Positions 44,095 through 53,737 are shown, numbered from the stretch's first letter. The stretch is 64,000 nucleotides of DNA from Acidimicrobiia bacterium (GCA_022822905.1 JAJDYE010000029.1:1-64000); one strand, 5' to 3'. Program-made: numbers and translations. The notes: generated from the sequence alone by a model not told the origin.

Positions 44095-44862
44095 ATGGGA
44101 CTCCTCGACGGGAAACGGATTCTGGTCACCGGTGTTCTAACCGATGCCTCGCTGGCCTTCGGAATCGCCTCGCTGGCCGCCGTTGAGGGTGCGGAACTGG
44201 TGCTGACCGGCGCGGGGCGGGGCCTGAGCCTCACCGAGCGAACCGCCCGCAAGCTGCCAGGCTCACCACCGGTGCTGCCCTTCGACGTAACCGACCCCGA
44301 CCATCCCGCCGCACTGAGAGACGAGCTAGCCGACCGGTGGGGGTCGGTGGATGGTGCCGTTCACGCCATCGGGTTCGCCCCCGAGGTGTGCTTGGGCGAC
44401 GACTTCATGGCGGCGGGATGGGATGACGTGAAGGTGGCCTTGGAGATCTCGGCCTATTCGCTCAAGACCCTGGCCGAGGTGGTGGTGCCTCTCATGGACG
44501 ACGGAGGGTCGATTGTGGGGTTGGACTTCGATGCCACCGTGGCCTGGCCCTTCTACAACTGGATGGGGGTGGCCAAGGCGGCCTTCGAGTCCACTGCGCG
44601 GTACCTGGCCCGCTCGCTCGGCGACCAGGGCATCCGGGTGAACCTGGTGGCCGCCGGGCCGATCCGCACCATGGCCGCCCGCTCCATTCCCAGCTTCGAG
44701 GTGTTCGAGGACACTTGGGGTGACAAGGCCCCGCTGGGCTGGGATGTCAAGGACAGCTCAGCGGTGGCCAAGGCCGCGGTGGCCCTATTGTCGGACTGGT
44801 TCCCGATGACCACGGGCGAGATGGTCCATGTGGACGGCGGCTACCACGCCATGGGGGCCTGA
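44095..44862 (+). CDS. fabI: Enoyl-[acyl-carrier-protein] reductase, InhA/FabI type
   Basis: 255 residues. SDR fold with GKRILVTGVLTDASLAFGIA (FabI/InhA nucleotide loop), VHAIGFAPEVCLGDDF, GLDFDATVAWPFYNWMGVAK containing the catalytic Tyr and Lys (Y-x6-K), and NLVAAGPIRTMAARSI. Reduces trans-2-enoyl-ACP with NADH in fatty acid elongation. The AWPFYNWMGVAK stretch is InhA-like. Divergent from npdG. Confidence 0.94.
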   Translation: MGLLDGKRILVTGVLTDASLAFGIASLAAVEGAELVLTGAGRGLSLTERTARKLPGSPPVLPFDVTDPDHPAALRDELADRWGSVDGAVHAIGFAPEVCLGDDFMAAGWDDVKVALEISAYSLKTLAEVVVPLMDDGGSIVGLDFDATVAWPFYNWMGVAKAAFESTARYLARSLGDQGIRVNLVAAGPIRTMAARSIPSFEVFEDTWGDKAPLGWDVKDSSAVAKAAVALLSDWFPMTTGEMVHVDGGYHAMGA

Positions 44863-44880
44863 ACCGGCCCTGGGTAGCCG

Positions 44881-45789
44881 CTACCTGTCGGCCAACGGGT
44901 GGACAATCTCGTCGGCGAACTGGTTGATGGCGTCGCGATAGGCGGTGGCGTTTTCGAGGAGTCCGTCGCGTTGGTCGGTACTCACATCGATGAGGGTGGC
45001 CCATGGCAGAGCGAAAAGCCCGGTGACGCCCAGCTCCTCTTCGGCCCGGCGATAGAGGTCGAGCGAAGGCGGCTCGTAGAAGCCGGTGATGATCTCGAAG
45101 GGATCGTCAGCCCGGCCTTCCTCTTCCAGAAGAGCACGCAGGCGGCCAAGAATGTCGGCCAGCGTGTCCCAGTCATAGGCGTTGCCGATCCATCCGTCGG
45201 CGTGGCGGGCCGCCCGGCGCAACGCCGGCCCGGAATGGCCGCCGGTGTAGATGGGGATGGGCTCATCGGGCGCCGGACCCATCATCATCGGCGGGATGTC
45301 ATAGAACTCGCCGTGGAACTCCACCCAGCCCGGCTTCCACAGCTCGCGTAGGGCCTCGATCATCTCGTTGGTGCGGGGACCGCGGTTGTCGAAGTCCTGG
45401 CCCATCTGCTCGAACTCCTCGCGCATCCAGCCCGCGGCCATTCCCAGCGCCACCCGATTGCCGGAGATCACTGCGGCAGTGGACACCTGTTTGGCCACCG
45501 AGAGGATGGGTCGGTTGGGGGCGATGAAGATGTTGTTGGAAAAGTGCAGGCGCTCGGTGGCACCGATCATCGCCCCGATGGTCACAAAGCTGTCAGGCCA
45601 GGACGTCTCCGGGTCCCATATGGGCCGGCCGTCCTCGTAGGGCGAGTACGGATACGGGCTCTTGAGGTCTTGGGGATAGAAGATGTGATCCGACAGCAGC
45701 ATCCCGTGGTATCCGGCCTCATCAACCATTCGGGCAATCGGCACCAGCTCGGTGCTCTTCATGAATGCGGTCACACACCAGAATTTCAT
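44881..45789 (-). CDS. LLM-class F420-dependent oxidoreductase
   Basis: 302 residues from ATG 45789. Luciferase-like TIM barrel: LVPIARMVDEAGYHGMLLSD, ERLHFSNNIFIAPNRPILS, VALGMAAGWMREEFEQMG and PIYTGGHSGPALRRAARHADG. Probably uses reduced F420; the substrate is unknown. An alternative ATG lies 18 bp upstream. Convergent with fabI (18 bp gap). Confidence 0.88.
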   Translation of the reverse strand: MKFWCVTAFMKSTELVPIARMVDEAGYHGMLLSDHIFYPQDLKSPYPYSPYEDGRPIWDPETSWPDSFVTIGAMIGATERLHFSNNIFIAPNRPILSVAKQVSTAAVISGNRVALGMAAGWMREEFEQMGQDFDNRGPRTNEMIEALRELWKPGWVEFHGEFYDIPPMMMGPAPDEPIPIYTGGHSGPALRRAARHADGWIGNAYDWDTLADILGRLRALLEEEGRADDPFEIITGFYEPPSLDLYRRAEEELGVTGLFALPWATLIDVSTDQRDGLLENATAYRDAINQFADEIVHPLADR

Positions 45790-45796
45790 GCCGCCA

Positions 45797-46870
45797 TTAT
45801 GTCCCATGTTTTGGCGGAGCGGGCCCGGCTGGGTCGGTCTCGTCGAAGAGATCGCCCACCAGCACCTCCAGCACATCTTCCAGGGTGACCAAGCCGACAG
45901 TGCGGCGGCGGGCACCCTGGCGGACAACGGCCAGATGGCGTCGGCTGCCCTGCATCAGTACCAGCGCTCCCTCCAAGGAGGTCTCCTCCTCGATGGCCGG
46001 CACAACCCTGATCAGCTCGTCGCCGAGAGGCTGCGACCCCCGATCACCGGTCATATCGAGGAGGTCCTTGGCATGGACGAACCCGACCACCTGATCAGGC
46101 GAGCCGTTCTGGACCAAGACCCGGGAGTGGCCGCTGGCATTCATCAAATCGAGCACCTCGTTTACCGTGGCCTCCCTCTCCACCGCCACGATCCGCTCGC
46201 GAGGCACCATCACGGCCCGCACCGGTCGAGCGGCCAGCTCCAGCGCGCTAGACAGCAGCGTCCGGTCGAACTCATCCAACAGCCCCTCGGCGGCCGAGTG
46301 TTCCACGAGGGCAGCAAACTCCTGGGGGGTACGGGCGGTGGGCAGTTCGTCGACGGGCTCCACCCTGCACAGCCGCACCATCCCCCGGCTGATGCGGTTC
46401 AACAGCCCGATGAGCGGACCGAAGACGATGGCATAGAGGCGGTTCATTGGGGCCAGCCACATGGCGGTGCGCTCGGCCCCGGCCAGGGCGATGTTCTTGG
46501 GGACCATCTCCCCCAGAACCATGTGCAGGTACACCACCAGGGCCAGCGACACCGCGAACGAGATGGTGTGCAGCACCCCGGAGGGCAGATGCACGAAGGA
46601 TTCCACCGCTCGCTCGATGAGGCGGGCCACCGCCGGCTCCGCCACGAAGCCCAATCCCAGCGACGCCATGGTGATGCCGAGCTGGGCGCCGGCCAACTGC
46701 CGGTTGAGGTCGCTCATGGCCGCCAATGCCATCCGGGCCCGGCGGTTGCCGGCTTCGGCCAACGGCTCCAGGCGAGACCGTCGGGCGGCGATGAGCGCGA
46801 ACTCCACCGCCACGAACCCGGCATTGGCCACCAGCAGCACCACCGCAATCACGATGTACAGCGCGGTCAC
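45797..46870 (-). CDS. CNNM/DUF21-CBS membrane protein (CorC/HlyC family)
   Basis: 357 residues from GTG 46870, overlapping the upstream paralogue's stop (GTGA). DUF21 transmembrane domain (ALYIVIAVVLLVANAGFVAV, GAQLGITMASLGLGFVAEPA, VLGEMVPKNIALA) followed by a CBS pair (VMVPRERIVAVEREATVNE, VGLVTLEDVLEVLVGD). It lacks the C-terminal CorC_HlyC domain of its neighbour. Family members transport or regulate Mg/Co. Probably acts with the paralogue. Confidence 0.88.
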   Translation of the reverse strand: MTALYIVIAVVLLVANAGFVAVEFALIAARRSRLEPLAEAGNRRARMALAAMSDLNRQLAGAQLGITMASLGLGFVAEPAVARLIERAVESFVHLPSGVLHTISFAVSLALVVYLHMVLGEMVPKNIALAGAERTAMWLAPMNRLYAIVFGPLIGLLNRISRGMVRLCRVEPVDELPTARTPQEFAALVEHSAAEGLLDEFDRTLLSSALELAARPVRAVMVPRERIVAVEREATVNEVLDLMNASGHSRVLVQNGSPDQVVGFVHAKDLLDMTGDRGSQPLGDELIRVVPAIEEETSLEGALVLMQGSRRHLAVVRQGARRRTVGLVTLEDVLEVLVGDLFDETDPAGPAPPKHGT

Positions 46871-48195
46871 TGGCCTGCTCGAATCTGACGGGTTGGGTGG
46901 CCAGAAGCCACCCGGCGCAAGCGGACAGCGTCGATACGGTGCCGATCGACCGATTCGATCTGGAACTCCCAGCCCTGGAAGCGGAATACCTCGCCCGCAG
47001 CGGGGATCCGCTGAAGGTAGTCCAAGATGAAACCGGCCAGGGTCTCGTAGTCGCCGTCGGGCACGCGAAACCCGGTCATGTCCTCCAGTTCGTCGGGATG
47101 GATCCCGGCCTGGATCACCAGCTCTCCGGCCTCGCGGGCTACCGCCGGGGGCTCGGTGTCGTCGTGTTCGTCGGCAATCTCCCCCACGATCTCCTCTACC
47201 AAGTCCTCCTGGGTGACGATGCCCGCAGTGCCGCCGTGCTCGTCCAAGACCACGGCCAGGGGACTCCGCTGGGATCTCATGTCCAACAGCAGAGAGCGCA
47301 GATTCCGGGTCTCGGGCACGACCAGCGGCGATCGCATGATTGCCGACACCGGCGTGGAGGACCACTTCCCGGTTGGCACCTCGTACACGTTCTTGACCAA
47401 GGCCACGCCCACCACATCGTCGATATCGGCGCCGATGACCGGAAAGCGGGAGTACCCCGTCTGGCCGGAAAGCGAGACCAGGTCGGCCACCGATTGGTGA
47501 TGCTCGATGGCGACCACCGACACCCGGGGTACCAGAACATCGGCGGCATCGTGCTCGGCAAAGCGAATCGCCCGGGTCAACAAGCGAGCTCGGGCCGGGC
47601 GCATCGACCCCTCTTGGCCCGAGGATCGGATCAGCCAGGCCAACTCCTCGCGGGAGCGGGCCTCGCTCAGCTCCTCTGTGGGCTCGATCCCTAGCCGGGT
47701 CACCACCCAATTGGCCGAACCGTCCAACAGGCGAATGAACGGCCGGGTGACCGCGGTGAAGCCCCTCATAGGAGCGGCCAAGCGCATGGCCGTGGGCTGC
47801 GGGCGGGCAATGGCCAGGGTCTTGGGCACCAGCTCCCCCAACACCATCTGAACAACCACGGCGATAATCAGCGCGGCGGCGATGGACAGCCCGGTGGCAG
47901 CGCCTTCGGAGATGCGTTCGGCCACCGGCTCCAGAGCCTCGGCAATGGACGGCCGGGCGATGAAACCCAGCGCCAGCGATGTGACGGTGATGCCGAACTG
48001 CGCCCCGGACAACTGGAACGACAGGGTTTTGAGCAGCGACAGGGTGGTCCGGGCCGCCCGTCGACCCTCGGTGGCCAGCCGCTCGATGCGAATCCGGTCA
48101 ACTGCCACCAGGGCGAACTCGACGGCCACGAAAACCGCGTTGGCTCCGATCAGAAGCGCAGCGGCCACCAACCCCACTGAGGTGGTCCAGCTCAT
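46867..48195 (-). CDS. CNNM/DUF21-CBS-CorC_HlyC membrane protein
   Basis: 442 residues. DUF21 domain (GANAVFVAVEFALVAVDRIR, GAQFGITVTSLALGFIARPS, VLGELVPKTLAIARP), two CBS motifs (VLVPRVSVVAIEHHQSV, RSPLAVVLDEHGGTAGIVT) and a C-terminal CorC_HlyC domain (GFRVPDGDYETLAGFIL). First of the coupled pair, divergent from marR. Likely divalent-cation efflux or a regulator of it. Confidence 0.9.
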   Translation of the reverse strand: MSWTTSVGLVAAALLIGANAVFVAVEFALVAVDRIRIERLATEGRRAARTTLSLLKTLSFQLSGAQFGITVTSLALGFIARPSIAEALEPVAERISEGAATGLSIAAALIIAVVVQMVLGELVPKTLAIARPQPTAMRLAAPMRGFTAVTRPFIRLLDGSANWVVTRLGIEPTEELSEARSREELAWLIRSSGQEGSMRPARARLLTRAIRFAEHDAADVLVPRVSVVAIEHHQSVADLVSLSGQTGYSRFPVIGADIDDVVGVALVKNVYEVPTGKWSSTPVSAIMRSPLVVPETRNLRSLLLDMRSQRSPLAVVLDEHGGTAGIVTQEDLVEEIVGEIADEHDDTEPPAVAREAGELVIQAGIHPDELEDMTGFRVPDGDYETLAGFILDYLQRIPAAGEVFRFQGWEFQIESVDRHRIDAVRLRRVASGHPTRQIRAGQ

Positions 48196-48252
48196 GGGCT
48201 ACCGAATACCAGGAATAGGGCAACTACCAGGCACAGGGCTTGGCATCGGCCA

Positions 48253-48284
48253 TATTCTTTAGAGAGACTAAACATGTGAGTCTC
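48253..48284. promoter_or_regulatory. Candidate promoter and MarR operator
   Basis: TATTCT at 48253-48258 could be a -10 element. GAGACT (48264-48269) and AGTCTC (48279-48284) are perfect 6-bp inverted arms 9 bp apart, overlapping the proposed GTG start of marR at 48276. This placement fits autorepression. Confidence 0.45.
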
Positions 48285-48731
48285 AAACCATCGCCGTCTC
48301 GAGTGGCGCTAGAGGCAGCTCAGGCGGCGACGCGCCTCGCCCGCCAAGTGGCGGTGGCGCTGGTAGACCTGGACTTGTCACCCTCCCAGTATCGCCTGCT
48401 TCTGTTCCTTTCGGAAGGAAACGCGGCTGCTTCGGCCGTGGCAGGGCGGCTGGCGGTGAGCCGGCCCAGCGTGACCGCCCTGGCCGACGGGTTGGAGAGA
48501 CGAGGTCTGCTCCAGCGGAAATCCGACCCAGCCGACCGTCGCAAAGTAGCCCATGAGCTGACCGAGGCAGGACGGGAAGCGCTTGCTGCGGCCGACGCCG
48601 CAGTGGCCGAGCGGATCGCCAAGATCGCCTCCCATCTTGACGATGACCTGACCGATCGGGCGATAGACGGGCTGGCCCTTTGGAATGAGGCGTTGAACCG
48701 GTATCGAACCGCTATGGAGGCCGAGAAGTGA
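48276..48731 (+). CDS. MarR-family transcriptional regulator
   Basis: 151 residues from GTG 48276 (SLKPSPSRVALEAAQ). Winged helix-turn-helix: LSPSQYRLLLFLSEGNAAAS, VAGRLAVSRPSVTALADGLE and the wing RKSDPADRRKVAHELTEAG. A longer TTG start at 48240 is possible. The stop overlaps the GTG of the ABC exporter gene, so it most likely represses its own operon until a ligand binds. Confidence 0.9.
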   Translation: MSLKPSPSRVALEAAQAATRLARQVAVALVDLDLSPSQYRLLLFLSEGNAAASAVAGRLAVSRPSVTALADGLERRGLLQRKSDPADRRKVAHELTEAGREALAAADAAVAERIAKIASHLDDDLTDRAIDGLALWNEALNRYRTAMEAEK

Positions 48732-50605
48732 CTGCGGTTGACGTCGGACCAGTCGGCACTCCTGATTTTGAGCCGGTCGCGGTAGCGGCCCAATACGACC
48801 CACCCCCGGCAGGAATAGACCCCGACCAAACCAAGGGCTGGATGAAGCGGCTCTGGCCATTGGTCCGGGCCTACCGCCGGACAATGCTGATCGGCGTGGT
48901 TACCGGCGTGGTGGCCCTGGCCATCCAGGCCGCCGTCCCGGCATTGGGCCGCTCGGCGGTGGACGCGGCCATCGAAGGCAACCGCCAGGCGCTGTGGATC
49001 GTCTTCGGGCTCACTGCCGCCTTCGGAATCGGGCGGCTGGTCTTCGGCGGGGTGTACCGGTACCAGCTGTTCAAGCTGGGCTGGAACGTGGAGACCGACC
49101 TGCGGGCCATCATGTACGAGCACCTGACCCGGCTGTCGTTCTCCTATTACGACCGCACCCAGTCGGGAGAGGTCATCTCCCGGGCCAACAGCGACATCCG
49201 GTCGCTGCAACTGCTGCTCGCTTTCGGACCGCTCGTCAGCATGAACGTGTTGATGTTTGTGATGGCACTGGGGTTCATGGTGTACGTCCACCCCTGGCTA
49301 GCACTGGTGGCGCTGGCCCCGCTGCCCGGGGTCTACTGGTTCGGCCTGAAGTTCCGCAATCAGGTGTTCCCGCTGTCGTGGGTGACGCAGGCCCGCATGG
49401 CCGATTTGGCCACCATCGTGGACGAGAACGTGAACGGCACCCGAGTGGTGAAGTCGTTCGCCGCCGAAGAGCGCCAGATCGCTCTTTTGGGCCGGTCGGC
49501 CCAGCGCATCCAGTGGACCAACGTGGAGATCGCCAATAGCCGATCCCGCTGGAATCCCCTCATCGAATCGCTGCCCCGTCTGGGCACCGCCATGGTGGTG
49601 CTCTACGGCGGCTGGCTGGCCATCGAGGGGGTGGTGTCGATCGGGACGCTGCTGGCGTTCAGCGCCTACGTGATCATGCTCCAGGTTCCCTTCCGCATGG
49701 CGGGGTTCATGCTCATGCAGGGCCAGCGGGCCAGCGCGGCGGCCCAGCGCATCTACGAGATCCTCGACGAGGCGCCAGAGATCGTCGACTCCCCGAATGC
49801 GGTGGACATCGTCGACCCCCGAGGGCAGGTCGCCTTCGAACAGGTCAACTTCGGTTACAACCCCGAGACCCCGGTGCTCGACGATTTCACCCTGAACATC
49901 GAACCAGGCGAGCGGGTGGCCATCGTGGGCAGCACGGGATCCGGCAAGTCGACCGTGGCCCGGCTCCTGGACCGGTTCTACGACGTGGACGGCGGTTCGG
50001 TTCGCGTCGACGGGCTCGACGTTAGGGATGTGACCCTGCGAAGCCTGCGCCACACCGTCGGACTGGTGCTGGATGAGCCGTTCCTGTTCTCGGCGTCGGT
50101 CCACGACAACATCGCCTACGGCCGCCCTGACGCCTCCCGCTCCGACGTCGTCACCGCTGCGGTGGCCGCCCAGGCCCATGGCTTCATCAGCGAATTGACC
50201 CACGGCTACGACTCGGTGGTGGGCGAGCGGGGCTACACCCTTTCTGGTGGACAGCGCCAGCGCATCGCCATCGCCCGGACGCTTTTGGCCAACCCCAAGG
50301 TGCTGGTGCTTGACGACGCCACCAGCGCCATCGACGTGACCGTGGAAGAGGCCATCCACAACGCCCTGCAAGAGCTGATGGCCAACCGCACCACCATCAT
50401 CATCGCCCACCGCCTGTCCACCATCAGCCTGGCTGAACGGGTGGTGGTGATCGATCAGGGCCGGGTGGCCAACATGGGCACCCACGCCGAGCTTCTCGCC
50501 ACCGATCCCCACTACGTGGAGATCCTGGCCCGCCATAGCGACGATGAAATGGGCGACGTTTCGGGCAACGGCGACGGCCCCATGACTTCTTGGAATGGGC
50601 ACTAA
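48728..50605 (+). CDS. ABC exporter, half A (non-catalytic nucleotide site)
   Basis: 625 residues from GTG 48728. Type IV exporter: six-helix membrane domain, then NBD with Walker A VGSTGSGKSTVARL, Q-loop region GLVLDEPFLF (Asp where Gln is usual), canonical signature TLSGGQRQRIAIA and Walker B VLVLDDATSAID with Asp replacing the catalytic Glu. That is the pattern of the degenerate-site half of heterodimeric exporters. Its canonical signature would serve the partner's active site. Coupled to marR and to half B. Confidence 0.92.
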   Translation: MTAVDVGPVGTPDFEPVAVAAQYDPPPAGIDPDQTKGWMKRLWPLVRAYRRTMLIGVVTGVVALAIQAAVPALGRSAVDAAIEGNRQALWIVFGLTAAFGIGRLVFGGVYRYQLFKLGWNVETDLRAIMYEHLTRLSFSYYDRTQSGEVISRANSDIRSLQLLLAFGPLVSMNVLMFVMALGFMVYVHPWLALVALAPLPGVYWFGLKFRNQVFPLSWVTQARMADLATIVDENVNGTRVVKSFAAEERQIALLGRSAQRIQWTNVEIANSRSRWNPLIESLPRLGTAMVVLYGGWLAIEGVVSIGTLLAFSAYVIMLQVPFRMAGFMLMQGQRASAAAQRIYEILDEAPEIVDSPNAVDIVDPRGQVAFEQVNFGYNPETPVLDDFTLNIEPGERVAIVGSTGSGKSTVARLLDRFYDVDGGSVRVDGLDVRDVTLRSLRHTVGLVLDEPFLFSASVHDNIAYGRPDASRSDVVTAAVAAQAHGFISELTHGYDSVVGERGYTLSGGQRQRIAIARTLLANPKVLVLDDATSAIDVTVEEAIHNALQELMANRTTIIIAHRLSTISLAERVVVIDQGRVANMGTHAELLATDPHYVEILARHSDDEMGDVSGNGDGPMTSWNGH

Positions 50606-52503
50606 TGGGCTGGGGAGGGTATTTCGGCGGGCCCCAGGCCCAGAGCGCGGCCCGCGACGCCGGGCTCCCCCATGCCGGAGTGCCCGGCAACCTGCGAGTC
50701 CAGGTGGAGGAGGTGCTCAGGAAGGAGCCGGAGTATCCCCCGGTAGATGTGGACTTCAGCCACCGCCAGCCCGCCGACCCGCCCCTCACCCTGCGCACCC
50801 TGCTGTGGCCCTTCCGGCGCCAGTTGGCCATCGCGCTGCTGTTGGTGGTGATCGAGTCGGCCATGATGCAGACGGGGCCGCTGCTGGCCCAGATCGGCAT
50901 CGACCACGGCGTGCGGTCGAGCAACGTCCAGGTGCTCATGGTGGTGGCCGCGGTGTTCTTGAGCACGGTGGTGGCCCATGCCTTCAGCTCGTCTTGGCGC
51001 ATCCGCTACACCGGCAAGCTGGGCGAGCGGCTGATGTACGCCCTGCGGATGCGGGTGTTCTCCCACTACCAGCGGCTGTCGCTGGACTTCTTCACCAGGG
51101 AGAAGGCGGGCGTGCTGATGACCCGCATGACCAGTGACATCGAGGCCCTGACCGTGCTGTTCCAAGAGGGCCTGGTGAACTTCGCGGTGCAAACGCTGGT
51201 CCTCGCGGTGATCACCGGCGTGCTGTTCTACCTGAATCCGCTGTTGGCGGTGCTGACCCTCGTGATTGTGGTGCCGGGCACATTCGTGCTCAGCATCTGG
51301 TTCCGAAGGGTGTCCAACCTGTACTACGGGCTGGTCCGAGACCGTATCGCCGATGTGCTGGCCGATTTGCAGGAGAGCCTGGCCGGCATCCGGGTGATCA
51401 CCGCTCACAACCGCCGCCGCCACAACATCGTCCACCACAACAACGTGGTGGGGCGGCACAAGGACGCCAACTTGGCCGGAGTGCGGGCGGCGTCCGTCTA
51501 CGCCCCCACCACCGAGGCCATTGTGATCATCGGCCAGGCCCTCCTCGTGGTGATCGGCGGGACCATGGTGATCAACGGGAGCCTGACCCCCGGTGAGCTC
51601 ACCGCCTTCGTGCTGTACCTGACCTTCTTCTTCGCCCCCATCCAGCAGCTGGTGCAGCTCTACAACGGCTACCAGCAGGGACAGGCTTCGGCCAAGAAGC
51701 TGCGCGAGGTGTTAATGAACGAGCCCTCGGTGGTGGAGGCCCCCGATGCCGTGGAACTGCCCCCCATCGAGGGTGAGATCACCCTCGACCAGGTGAGCTT
51801 CGGATATGAAGACGACACCCCGGTGCTGCACGACGTGAGCCTGCGGCTGGCACCGGGCGAGAGCCTGGCGGTGGTCGGGCCCACCGGGGCGGGCAAGTCC
51901 ACGGTGGCCAAACTCATCGCCCGGTTCTACGACCCCCAGCAGGGAACGGTCTGCATCGACAGCCACGACCTTCGCACAGTGACATTGCCCTCGCTCCGGC
52001 GCCAGTTGGGGGTTGTACCCCAGGAACCGTTCTTGTTTTACGGATCAATCCGCGACAACGTGGCCTTCGCTCGGCCCGAAGCATCGATGGCCGAGGTGTT
52101 GGAGGCTTGTCGGGTGGTGGGGTTGACCGAGCTCTTGGGGCGGCTCCCCGATGACGTGAACTCCCAAGTCCACGAGCGGGGAGCATCCCTGTCGGCCGGC
52201 GAGCGGCAGCTTCTGGCGCTGGCCCGGGCGTTTCTGGCCCGGCCCCGGGTGCTGGTGCTGGACGAGGCCACCTCCAACCTCGACCTGCGATCGGAGTCGA
52301 AGATCGAGGCCGCGTTGGATGTGGTGCTGGAGGGGCGGACGGCCATCATCATCGCCCACCGACTGGCCACCGCCATGCGAGCCGACCGGATCGCGGTGGT
52401 GGAAGACGGCAGGATCACCGAGATCGGCACCCACGATGAGCTCGTGGCCCAGGGCGGCCACTACGCCGATATGTACGCCACCTGGATGGCCCACGCCAAC
52501 TGA
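50605..52503 (+). CDS. ABC exporter, half B (catalytic nucleotide site)
   Basis: 632 residues; ATG 50605 overlaps the previous stop (TAATG). Membrane domain, then NBD with Walker A VGPTGAGKSTVAKL, Q-loop GVVPQEPFLF, Walker B VLVLDEATSNLD with catalytic Glu, and the altered signature SLSAGERQLLALA. The altered signature pairs with half A's degenerate site, so the two proteins are complementary. Likely a multidrug or lipid exporter; substrate unknown. Confidence 0.92.
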   Translation: MGWGGYFGGPQAQSAARDAGLPHAGVPGNLRVQVEEVLRKEPEYPPVDVDFSHRQPADPPLTLRTLLWPFRRQLAIALLLVVIESAMMQTGPLLAQIGIDHGVRSSNVQVLMVVAAVFLSTVVAHAFSSSWRIRYTGKLGERLMYALRMRVFSHYQRLSLDFFTREKAGVLMTRMTSDIEALTVLFQEGLVNFAVQTLVLAVITGVLFYLNPLLAVLTLVIVVPGTFVLSIWFRRVSNLYYGLVRDRIADVLADLQESLAGIRVITAHNRRRHNIVHHNNVVGRHKDANLAGVRAASVYAPTTEAIVIIGQALLVVIGGTMVINGSLTPGELTAFVLYLTFFFAPIQQLVQLYNGYQQGQASAKKLREVLMNEPSVVEAPDAVELPPIEGEITLDQVSFGYEDDTPVLHDVSLRLAPGESLAVVGPTGAGKSTVAKLIARFYDPQQGTVCIDSHDLRTVTLPSLRRQLGVVPQEPFLFYGSIRDNVAFARPEASMAEVLEACRVVGLTELLGRLPDDVNSQVHERGASLSAGERQLLALARAFLARPRVLVLDEATSNLDLRSESKIEAALDVVLEGRTAIIIAHRLATAMRADRIAVVEDGRITEIGTHDELVAQGGHYADMYATWMAHAN

Positions 52504-52508
52504 GCACC

Positions 52509-53306
52509 ATGGGCAGCCAGACGCGGATTTTGGCGCTGCGGATGACCGGGGTGGGATTCACTCGCGACAAGCGGCCCATCCTTTCCGGCGTGAACTGGGA
52601 GTTGGCGTCCGACCAGCGGTGGGTGGTGCTGGGGGCCAATGGCAGCGGCAAGACCTCGCTGCTACGAATCGCCGCTCTGTACGAGCACCCCACTACGGGG
52701 TCCGTTGAGGTGTTGGGGCAGCGGCTGGGCAAAGTGGACGTGCGCCGCCTGCGGCATCGGGTGGGGTTCGTATCCCCGGCGTTGGCCCAGATGCTGCGGC
52801 CCCACCTGAAGGCAGTGGATGTGGTGATGACCGCCCGCCACGGCGCCCTGGAGCCGTGGTGGCACGACTACACCGATGACGACCGGAAGCGGGCGGCATT
52901 GCTGCTGGAGCAGGTGGGAGCGGGTGGGCTGGGTGACCGCACCATCGCCACCTTGTCGTCGGGCGAGCGCCAACGGGTGCAGATCGCCCGCAGCCTGATG
53001 ACCGATCCCGGTTTGGTCCTTCTGGACGAGCCCGCCTCCACCCTGGACTTGGGCGGCCGGGAGATGCTGGTGACCGACCTCGCCCGTCTGGCCGCCGACC
53101 CCGGCGCCCCTCCCCTGGTGATGGTCACCCACCGCACCGAGGAGATCCCCGCCGGATTCACCCACGTACTGTTGCTGCGAGAGGGACGGGTGCTGGCCCA
53201 GGGCCCCCTGGAAGAAGTGCTGACCTCCGATTCCCTCTCAGCCTGCTTCGGCCTCCCCCTAGAACTAGAGCACCGCAACGGCCGCTGGCACTCCCAAGCT
53301 TGTTGA
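52509..53306 (+). CDS. Stand-alone ABC ATPase (ModF/YlmA-like)
   Basis: 265 residues. Walker A LGANGSGKTSLLRI, signature TLSSGERQRVQIA, Walker B LVLLDEPASTLD, His switch VMVTHRTEEIP. No permease is adjacent; it follows the exporter by 5 bp. The sequence resembles ATPases of the ModF/YlmA type of unknown partner. The role is uncertain. Confidence 0.85.
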   Translation: MGSQTRILALRMTGVGFTRDKRPILSGVNWELASDQRWVVLGANGSGKTSLLRIAALYEHPTTGSVEVLGQRLGKVDVRRLRHRVGFVSPALAQMLRPHLKAVDVVMTARHGALEPWWHDYTDDDRKRAALLLEQVGAGGLGDRTIATLSSGERQRVQIARSLMTDPGLVLLDEPASTLDLGGREMLVTDLARLAADPGAPPLVMVTHRTEEIPAGFTHVLLLREGRVLAQGPLEEVLTSDSLSACFGLPLELEHRNGRWHSQAC

Positions 53307-53367
53307 CGCAACGGTTGATGATCCTGTTACGCTGATCCAAAGCTTCCCCCACGCGACACGCCCTCTA

Positions 53368-53374
53368 AGGAGGA
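53368..53374 (+). promoter_or_regulatory. Strong Shine-Dalgarno for the 53378 gene
   Basis: AAGGAGG, 3 bp upstream of the GTG start at 53378, one of the best ribosome-binding sites in the window. It decides the start of this small gene. Confidence 0.7.
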
Positions 53375-53377
53375 CAC

Positions 53378-53677
53378 GTGGAACAAGCCATACTCGCCCT
53401 GCTGGGGATAAGCATCACCCTCACCCTCTACCTAGACCGCGGCCGTCGAGCCGACATCGCCCTGCTTCGCTCCGACATGAACGAGGGATTCAAGGAAGTG
53501 CGTGCCGAAGCGCGCTCGGACAACGCCAAGCTCCGCGACGACATGAAGGAAGGCTTCAGGGAGGTCCACAGCCGCCTGGACCAGCTCACCGATGTCGTCA
53601 TGGACCTTTTCCGCCGGGTTGGTCGCCTAGAGGGCCGAGCCGAAGCTATGGAATCGAAGCCTGACGAGCCCCAATAG
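53378..53677 (+). CDS. Small membrane-anchored coiled-coil protein
   Basis: 99 residues from GTG 53378. One N-terminal helix (AILALLGISITLTLYL) then a long charged helix with two related segments, SDMNEGFKEVRAEAR and DDMKEGFREVHSRLDQL, forming a coiled coil, and a short acidic tail. Such proteins occur in many bacteria and phages without known function. A TTGACG hexamer lies at 53303, about 75 bp upstream. Confidence 0.75.
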   Translation: MEQAILALLGISITLTLYLDRGRRADIALLRSDMNEGFKEVRAEARSDNAKLRDDMKEGFREVHSRLDQLTDVVMDLFRRVGRLEGRAEAMESKPDEPQ

Positions 53678-53737
53678 TCACAACCCGCGACAGGGTCGCT
53701 CCGCCAAACTGTCACTGCTGCGATGTAACTTCGATAG

